In this document: positions 16,719 to 20,330 of the stretch, one piece after another
How the letters are laid out: the number at the start of each line of letters is the position of its first letter
Position numbering within the stretch: position 1 is the stretch's first letter
DNA from: Akkermansia muciniphila
Lineage (GTDB): Bacteria; Verrucomicrobiota; Verrucomicrobiia; Verrucomicrobiales; V1-33
Direction: 5' to 3'
Length of the DNA: 20,330 nt
Assembly: GCA_943331195.2 (NCBI GenBank)
Contig: CALQKQ020000013.1
Coordinates: 1-20,330 of the forward strand
Position numbers and translations under genes: made by a program
Notes under the pieces: model-generated
Databases searched by the model: none
What the model was told of the DNA's origin: nothing
The model's input: the letters and a program-made list of their open reading frames with translations, nothing else

Positions 16719-17381
16719 ATGCCGGATACCTTTGTTATCGCCATTGACGGCCCGGCCGCTTCCGGAAAAAGCAGCGTTTCCAAGGTCCTGGCGCGGCGCC
16801 TCCACTGCGCCCACGTCAATAGCGGGGCCCTCTACCGCGCCGCCACCTGGGGCATCCTCCAGGCCGGAGCCGACCCCGCCGATCCTGACGCCGCCGTCGC
16901 CGCCCTTCGCGCCCTGCACCTCGACTGCCGCCCCAGCGGATCCAGCTTCACCATTCTCGTCAATGGAGTCGACCCCGGCGAGCAACTGCGCGAGCCCGCC
17001 GTGGCCTCGCGCGTTTCCACTTTGGCTAGCGTGCCCGAAGTCCGCGAGATCCTCACGGCTTTGCTGCGCAGCCTAGCCGATGGCCGCAGCCTCATCATGG
17101 AGGGCCGGGACATCGGCAGCGTGGTCTTTCCGGAGACGCCCTATAAATTTTATATCGACGCCAGCGAGGACGTCCGCTTGAGCCGCCGCCGCGCCCAGGG
17201 TGAAGTCGACTCGCTGGTCAGTCGCGACCAGCAAGATTCCACGCGCAAGACCGCCCCCCTCAAGGTCGCCGCTGAGGCCCATGTCATCGACACCACCGCG
17301 CTCGCGCTGGAGCAAGTCGTCGCCGCAGTGCTCGCCACGCTGCAGCGCCGGGGGCTGGTGGTGGAGGCCCCGGAAGCCTGA
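16719..17381 (+). CDS. cmk: Cytidylate kinase
   Basis: 220 residues, the usual length. It phosphorylates CMP and dCMP with ATP in the cytoplasm. The P-loop GPAASGKSS is at 11-19, VNSGALYRA follows as the CMP-binding region, MEGRDIGSVVFP is at about 126-137, and the LID region holds RRRAQGE with the arginines expected for phosphate binding. ATG 16719 lies 3 nt after the aroA stop, so the two are certainly co-transcribed; aroA-cmk adjacency is a widely conserved arrangement. In many genomes rpsA follows cmk, but here a tRNA gene does, with no protein gene downstream on this strand in the window. Confidence 0.97.
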   Translation: MPDTFVIAIDGPAASGKSSVSKVLARRLHCAHVNSGALYRAATWGILQAGADPADPDAAVAALRALHLDCRPSGSSFTILVNGVDPGEQLREPAVASRVSTLASVPEVREILTALLRSLADGRSLIMEGRDIGSVVFPETPYKFYIDASEDVRLSRRRAQGEVDSLVSRDQQDSTRKTAPLKVAAEAHVIDTTALALEQVVAAVLATLQRRGLVVEAPEA

Positions 17382-17474
17382 ACCTTTTTGAGCGAAAAAG
17401 ACCAAAATCCACTTGCGCCGGGCCGCTTCCCGCGCATTCTGATGACCCGCAGCGCTGGCTGCGTTCCCACAAAA

Positions 17475-17549
17475 GACCCTTTCGTCTAACGGTTAGGACA
17501 CGACCCTTTCACGGTTGTAATACGGGTTCGATTCCCGTAGGGGTCGCCA
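17475..17549 (+). tRNA. tRNA-Glu (anticodon UUC)
   Basis: A complete cloverleaf. The acceptor stem GACCCTT pairs with AGGGGTC (one G-T pair). The D arm includes GGTTAGGACAC. The anticodon stem CGACC/GGTTG (one G-T pair) holds loop CTTTCAC with anticodon TTC. The T arm ACGGG-TTCGATT-CCCGT follows. The discriminator is G at 17546 and CCA is encoded at 17547-17549. The gene lies 93 nt after cmk. Confidence 0.97.
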
Positions 17550-17583
17550 CTTTTGTAACTGCTCAGTTATGCAAGAAGTGGCG
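17545..17583 (+). repeat. Inverted repeat spanning the tRNA-Glu 3' end
   Basis: CGCCACTT at 17545-17552, which includes the tRNA CCA end, is repeated in inverse orientation as AAGTGGCG at 17576-17583, with a 23-nt loop. Imperfect pairing continues on both sides. It could be a tRNA 3'-end processing or termination hairpin without a T tract, or a trace of recombination at the tRNA end. Confidence 0.6.
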
Positions 17584-17824
17584 GCCGAGGTGGTCTCGGT
17601 CGCACAACACAAAGAGTGCGGTGCATGCCAGTTGCAGGTGGTTTTCGGGGGGATTTTCCGAGCCTTTTTTCGCAGTTGAAGGATGCTTCGGGCCGTTCCG
17701 CCCATCCTTCTTCTGGGGATCCCTTCCCAGCAAAGCACTGGGCGCGGCAGATGGGGATGGGAAGCAACGCGTCGGCGCGGCGCGATCGCTGGTGATGCCG
17801 CCATTTTTCCAGGTCATCTGTGTT

Positions 17825-17875
17825 GCCCAAGCCCCAGGGGGGCATCCCAAGCAAGCCTAAGGCAAGGCCTGTGGG
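17825..17875 (-). repeat. Two-hairpin repeat element, copy A (inverted)
   Basis: Read on the minus strand, hairpin 1 is AGGC-CTT-GCCT (17860-17870), a 16-nt linker ending in GCTTGGGAT follows, and hairpin 2 is GCCCC-CCT-GGGGC (17831-17843), then TTGGGCA. Linker and tail match copy B, which lies in the opposite orientation. Confidence 0.6.
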
Positions 17876-17895
17876 ACGACGATTAAGATTGAGCA

Positions 17896-17935
17896 CTGAC
17901 GACAATGAAAACTGACCCCTGATGGGGTGGTTTTC
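17896..17935. mobile_element. Possible IS21-family element end (remnant)
   Basis: The minus strand carries a GGGGTCAGTTTTCATTGTCG segment, corresponding to plus-strand 17900-17919. It resembles the GGGTCAGTTTTCA(A/T)TTGTCG-type terminal sequences I associate with IS21-family insertion sequences. No istA or istB reading frame is found in the window, so only a solitary end or relic would be present. The identification rests on memory of the family, not on a search. Confidence 0.35.
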
Positions 17936-18093
17936 CGGGGTGATTCGGCGTGCTGATTGACGTCGGCCGGGGCGGCGTGTGCTGCTTCGGGTTGTGGTCA
18001 ACAGAGTCCAACTCACCAGGCTCGCTTTCGAACGCAAGCAAGGAAGAACCATCAGCATGAGTGTAATGAAGGCAGGGATGCCCCGCCATTTGT

Positions 18094-18119
18094 CAGGAAA
18101 TTCCCAGGTAATTTGGCTG
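18094..18119 (+). repeat. 26-bp direct repeat, copy 1
   Basis: A 26-base unit beginning CAGGAAATTCCCAGG and ending TTTGGCTG, identical to copy 2 at 18212-18237 except for one C/T change at its tenth base. CCGCCAT lies 4 nt upstream, as it does 5 nt upstream of copy 2. Confidence 0.85.
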
Positions 18120-18150
18120 CAGCCCTCACGGGATGTCCGGGGCCGAGACC

Positions 18151-18200
18151 TGGGGCATTGCCCCAAGCTGGCCTGGGACGCCCCGTTGGGGCTTGGGCAC
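18151..18200 (+). repeat. Two-hairpin repeat element, copy B
   Basis: Hairpin 1 is TGGGGC-ATT-GCCCCA (18151-18165), a 14-nt linker AGCTGGCCTGGGAC follows, and hairpin 2 is GCCCC-GTT-GGGGC (18180-18192), then TTGGGCAC. Confidence 0.7.
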
Positions 18201-18211
18201 CGCCATCCCTC

Positions 18212-18237
18212 CAGGAAATTTCCAGGTAATTTGGCTG
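18212..18237 (+). repeat. 26-bp direct repeat, copy 2
   Basis: The second copy of the unit at 18094-18119, with a 92-bp spacing between copies that contains two-hairpin element B. Together they make a repeat-hairpins-repeat arrangement. Confidence 0.85.
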
Positions 18238-18285
18238 GGGATGCGGCGTTCCTTCAGAGCGCGGGGATCGGGGGCCTTGGCCTTC

Positions 18286-18324
18286 CCCAGGGCGTTGCCC
18301 TGGGCTGGTATGCCCCTTGGGGCA
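18286..18324 (+). repeat. Two-hairpin repeat element, copy C
   Basis: Hairpin 1 is CCCAGGGC-GTT-GCCCTGGG (18286-18304), an 8-bp perfect stem. After a 7-nt linker CTGGTAT, hairpin 2 is GCCCC-TT-GGGGC (18312-18323), flanked by a further T-A pair at 18311 and 18324. Confidence 0.7.
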
Positions 18325-18428
18325 GAGCTGCCGACGTGGATCACGTCCTGCAGTGTGGGGAATCCACCCGTCGCGTGAGGGGGAGGCCAGGCAAAGGCCG
18401 AAGGCAATACCGCCGGAGTGCCCCGGCT

Positions 18429-18527
18429 GAGGCGTTTCGCCTCCGACCTGGTGGCGATTCGCCGGGCCGACGGCGGGTCTGAAGCCTGCGACATCTCCCT
18501 TCGTTCCCGCGAGCGCCTGCAGGCTTC
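18429..18527 (+). repeat. Cluster of three further inverted repeats
   Basis: GAGGCG-TTT-CGCCTC at 18429-18443, GGCG-ATT-CGCC at 18453-18463, and a 9-bp perfect inverted repeat GAAGCCTGC / GCAGGCTTC at 18481-18489 and 18519-18527 with a 29-nt loop. The first two share the N-T-T triloop of the two-hairpin elements. No gene is apparent. Confidence 0.55.
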
Positions 18528-18944
18528 GCTGCGCAAACAAGCTGAGGGCCTCGGCTTCCGGCGCGCTCCTGCGGCGAACTTTGGCAAGCGTTGTTCGGGA
18601 GGGGATGGGCTGATTCAGGACTAGAGCCCTGGGGGTTGCCGTAAAACCGCGCAGGTCCCGGCTGACCCGCGCGCTTTTTGGACGCGGAATCTCCCGAGTC
18701 GCTGAGCTGGCTTGCGCGCGAACTGCGCCAGCTGCGGGGTGCCTCTGCGAGGGACGGACTGGCCAAGGGCCCCGGCAAGGGAGATCTGTGAGGGGGTCCT
18801 ATCTGCGCCGACGGGGCTCGCTTCCTCAGCGCAGTTTCGCTGAGAAAGGGATTTAGGGAGGCCCAGAGGGGGCGGCAGGATGCCAACAGCCGAGTCGCCT
18901 TTGCGGATGGGGCCGATCATGGGTTTAAGCGGCGGGCCGGGGGG

Positions 18945-19214
18945 TTATTTTTTGAGTTTGGCGAGGTAGGAGGCGGGGTCTTTGAGGAACTTGGGTTTGC
19001 AGGATTTGCAGCAGAGTTTGATTTCTTGGCCTTCGTGGGTGAAGGCGACGGGTTTGCCCATGGTACCGAGTTTTTCGCCGGAGACGAGGCAGGAGTCGAG
19101 GGGGTAGGGTTTGACCTTGGGGGCTTCGGCGGGGGCGGGGGCGGGCTTGGGTTCGGCGGCGCGGGCGAGCGGAGCGGCGGCGAGGGCGGCGAGGAGGAGG
19201 AGGGCTGGTTTCAT
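18945..19214 (-). CDS. Small exported Cys-rich protein with YHS/TRASH-like metal-binding motif
   Basis: 89 residues. A Sec signal peptide (about 1-19, ending ARA-A) is followed by a Pro/Ala linker and a small domain with SCLVSGEKLGTMGK, then HEGQEIKLCCKSCKPKF and a terminal SYLAKLKK. The four cysteines (CLVSG plus CCxxC) and the KF...P..YL ending resemble YHS and TRASH metal-binding domains (for comparison, FCS..C...F...P..YL). The spacing from the first Cys to the CC pair, 26 residues, is somewhat longer than the classic TRASH spacing. It is a paralogue of the lipoprotein at 19257-19502, 42 nt upstream, and lies downstream of a multicopper oxidase gene. I infer a periplasmic copper-binding or copper-chaperone role; the metal is not proven. 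Confidence 0.8.
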   Translation of the reverse strand: MKPALLLLAALAAAPLARAAEPKPAPAPAEAPKVKPYPLDSCLVSGEKLGTMGKPVAFTHEGQEIKLCCKSCKPKFLKDPASYLAKLKK

Positions 19215-19256
19215 GAGATGCGATGGGAGTGGGAGATACGGGGAATGGGGGGCAGT

Positions 19257-19502
19257 TCACAATTTCCCGAGGTATTTGGCGGGGTTGGCGTCGAATTTTT
19301 TGACGCAGGGTGGGCAGCAGAATTTTAATTCTTGGCCCTGATGGACTCGGGTGACGACGGGGCCCATGGAGCCGAGGGCGTTGCCGGAGACGAGGCAGGT
19401 GGTTTTGGGGTAGGGTCGGGTGGCGCCGCTGGGGCCGTTGGTGGTGGTGCAGGCGCTGAGGAGGAGGCCGAGGGCGGCGGCGAGGAGGAGGGAGGCTTTC
19501 AT
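19257..19502 (-). CDS. Small Cys-rich lipoprotein with YHS/TRASH-like metal-binding motif
   Basis: 81 residues. The lipobox LLSAC gives a lipid-anchored Cys18, then a short linker and a domain with TTCLVSGNALGSMG, HQGQELKFCCPPCVKKF and DANPAKYLGKL. The motif order is the same as in the 89-residue protein 42 nt downstream, so the two are a tandem pair, one anchored and one soluble. It starts 38 nt after the stop of the multicopper oxidase-barrel fusion, on the same strand, suggesting one transcript. The ATG at 19502 is chosen because it begins the signal sequence; the frame is open much further upstream but that part is antisense-free overlap with the fusion gene and has no gene-like composition. 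Likely role: binding or handing over copper at a membrane surface. Confidence 0.82.
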   Translation of the reverse strand: MKASLLLAAALGLLLSACTTTNGPSGATRPYPKTTCLVSGNALGSMGPVVTRVHQGQELKFCCPPCVKKFDANPAKYLGKL

Positions 19503-19540
19503 GGGGGTGGGTTTTATTGGGGTGTGAGGTGGTGGGAAGT

Positions 19541-20330
19541 TTAGAAGCGAAGGACGAGTCCGCCGCCGAGGCCGTAGTCGGAGCTGTATTGGGAGGCGAG
19601 GGAGAGGGATTCGCTGAGGGTGTATTCGAGTCCCGCAGCCCAGGCCCAGGAGGTGGCGGTGTCGAATTCGGCTTTGGCGAAGGCGCTGAGGCGGGGGCTG
19701 AGCTGGAGATTTTTGGCGAGGGCGAAGCGGGCGTCGGCGGCGCTGTCGAGGGAGAGGGAGGCCCAGAGTAGGTAGGGGAGGCGGTAGCGGAAACCGGCGA
19801 GGGCGCGGAGGTCGCGGCCGTCTTCGTCGCTGCGTTCGAGGCGGGCACCGGCGAAGGCGCGGCCGTTGGGGCCGAGGTAGTGTTCCCAGGTGGCGTCGAT
19901 TTGGTATGCGGTGGCGTCGGTGTGTTGCCATCCGGCTTCCCAGGCGAGTTGGAGGTCGTGGTGGGCGTGGCGGAGGGTGAGAAGGCCTTCGGAGAGGTGG
20001 GATTGGAGGGAGGCGCTGCCCCAGAGGGAGATCATTTCGTGGCCGTGTTCGCCGAGGTTGACGCCGGCGGCGGCGGCTTGCTGGGCGCCGCGGCTGGGGG
20101 GGCCGAGGGAGAGGCTGAGGGGGTGCTCGTGGGGGGGAGGGGAGGAATGGGAGGGAGGTGAGAACTGGTGGGAGGTGTTTGGGGAAATAGGGGTGGTGGC
20201 GGGGCTGTCGCGGACGGAGACGATGCGGCCCATGCCGGCCATCATGTGGTAGAGGAGGTGGCAGTGGAACATCCAGTCGCCGGTGGCATTGGCTTGGAAT
20301 TCGATGGTTTGTCGGCCCATGGGGGGGAGA
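19541..20330 (-). CDS. Multicopper oxidase (CopA type) C terminus fused to CopB-like outer-membrane barrel, partial
   Basis: The frame continues past the right edge, so only the last 263 or so codons are seen. The first part ends a CopA-type multicopper oxidase: WMFHCHLLYHMMAGMG, encoded near 20228-20272, with the His-Cys-His of the type 3/type 1 sites, a further type 1 His and the axial Met. After VSVRDS comes a Pro/Ser/His-rich linker of about 60 residues, then about 160 residues with alternating hydrophobic and aromatic patterns (LRALAGFRYRLPYLLW, AFAKAEFDT, LASQYSSDYG) and a final LVLRF, the C-terminal Phe typical of outer-membrane barrels and consistent with copper resistance protein B. 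CopA and CopB are normally separate adjacent genes; here there is no stop between them. It may be a genuine fusion acting in the periplasm and outer membrane in copper detoxification. The CopB assignment is less sure than the oxidase. Confidence 0.8.
   Translation of the reverse strand, partial: LPPMGRQTIEFQANATGDWMFHCHLLYHMMAGMGRIVSVRDSPATTPISPNTSHQFSPPSHSSPPPHEHPLSLSLGPPSRGAQQAAAAGVNLGEHGHEMISLWGSASLQSHLSEGLLTLRHAHHDLQLAWEAGWQHTDATAYQIDATWEHYLGPNGRAFAGARLERSDEDGRDLRALAGFRYRLPYLLWASLSLDSAADARFALAKNLQLSPRLSAFAKAEFDTATSWAWAAGLEYTLSESLSLASQYSSDYGLGGGLVLRF

Larger units (their letters stand above)
17550..18944. other. Gene-poor, repeat-rich region
   Basis: About 1.4 kb between tRNA-Glu and the copper genes. 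Open frames exist on both strands (up to about 200 codons), but none has a domain, a sensible composition or a start signal; their translations are rich in Pro, Arg, Gly and Ser. The region instead carries the inverted and direct repeats listed separately, a probable insertion-sequence end near 17896-17935 and many short hairpins. The strand-specific C-rich composition of the genes is absent. I read it as accumulated mobile or repetitive DNA at a tRNA site. I see no confident promoter or terminator in it. Confidence 0.65.

Noticed and set aside
17384..17400. CTTTTT-GAGCG-AAAAAG as a cmk terminator
   Set aside because: Only a 6-bp, almost all A-T stem and no following T tract on the plus strand.
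17567..18166. A 199-codon minus-strand open frame in the gene-poor region
   Set aside because: Overlaps hairpin elements and the possible insertion-sequence end; composition is Pro/Arg/Ser-rich and no domain is recognisable.
18825..18844. CTCAGCG-CAGTTT-CGCTGAG as a terminator
   Set aside because: A perfect 7-bp stem, but no T tract on either side and no gene ending nearby on a suitable strand.
18341..18886. A 181-codon minus-strand open frame
   Set aside because: Runs through inverted repeats and has no domain, signal or ribosome binding site; judged to be chance in GC-rich DNA.
17550..18944. CRISPR array
   Set aside because: The only near-identical direct repeat occurs twice, the spacing holds hairpins rather than spacers, and no cas genes are present.

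Overview
The window looks like chromosomal DNA of a GC-rich bacterium of the Planctomycetota-Verrucomicrobiota group, with Verrucomicrobiota slightly favoured. The grounds are a cluster of protein families that are strongly expanded there: DUF1501, DUF1549/DUF1553, PPC-domain proteins and a cytochrome c-WD40 fusion. Coding strands are markedly C-rich on whichever strand the gene lies, and most starts lack a clear Shine-Dalgarno sequence.

Positions 1-10741 (minus strand) hold a six-gene, probably co-transcribed cluster. In transcription order it is: two tandem DUF1501 Tat-exported proteins, a DUF1549/DUF1553 protein with two haem-type motifs, a PPC-domain protein, a cytochrome c-WD40 protein and a third DUF1501 protein that runs off the left edge. 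Spacings are 9 nt, a 4-nt ATGA overlap, 15 nt, another 4-nt ATGA overlap and 102 nt. All have export signals, so I infer a periplasmic or cell-surface assembly. Its substrate cannot be read from the sequence.

Positions 10742-17549 are housekeeping DNA. They hold 6-phosphogluconate dehydrogenase (gnd, minus strand, with a good intrinsic terminator at 10963-10993), then on the plus strand a MoaE-like protein, a PgsA-like phosphatidyltransferase, an alanine/proline-rich putative lipoprotein followed by an intrinsic terminator, the tyrA-aroA-cmk set, and tRNA-Glu(UUC).

Positions 17550-18944 (about 1.4 kb) contain no believable gene but are full of structure. There are three copies of a two-hairpin element (one inverted) whose stems change by paired substitutions, more short hairpins with N-T-T loops, a 26-bp direct repeat, and what looks like the end of an IS21-family element. 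I read this as a repeat-rich, partly decayed mobile-DNA zone next to a tRNA.

Positions 18945-20330 (minus strand) are a copper-handling group: two small Cys-rich exported proteins resembling YHS/TRASH metal-binding domains, and the C-terminal part of a protein that joins a multicopper oxidase (CopA type) to a CopB-like outer-membrane barrel in one reading frame. That fusion, the two-hairpin repeat family and the exported cytochrome/DUF1501 cluster are the most interesting content.
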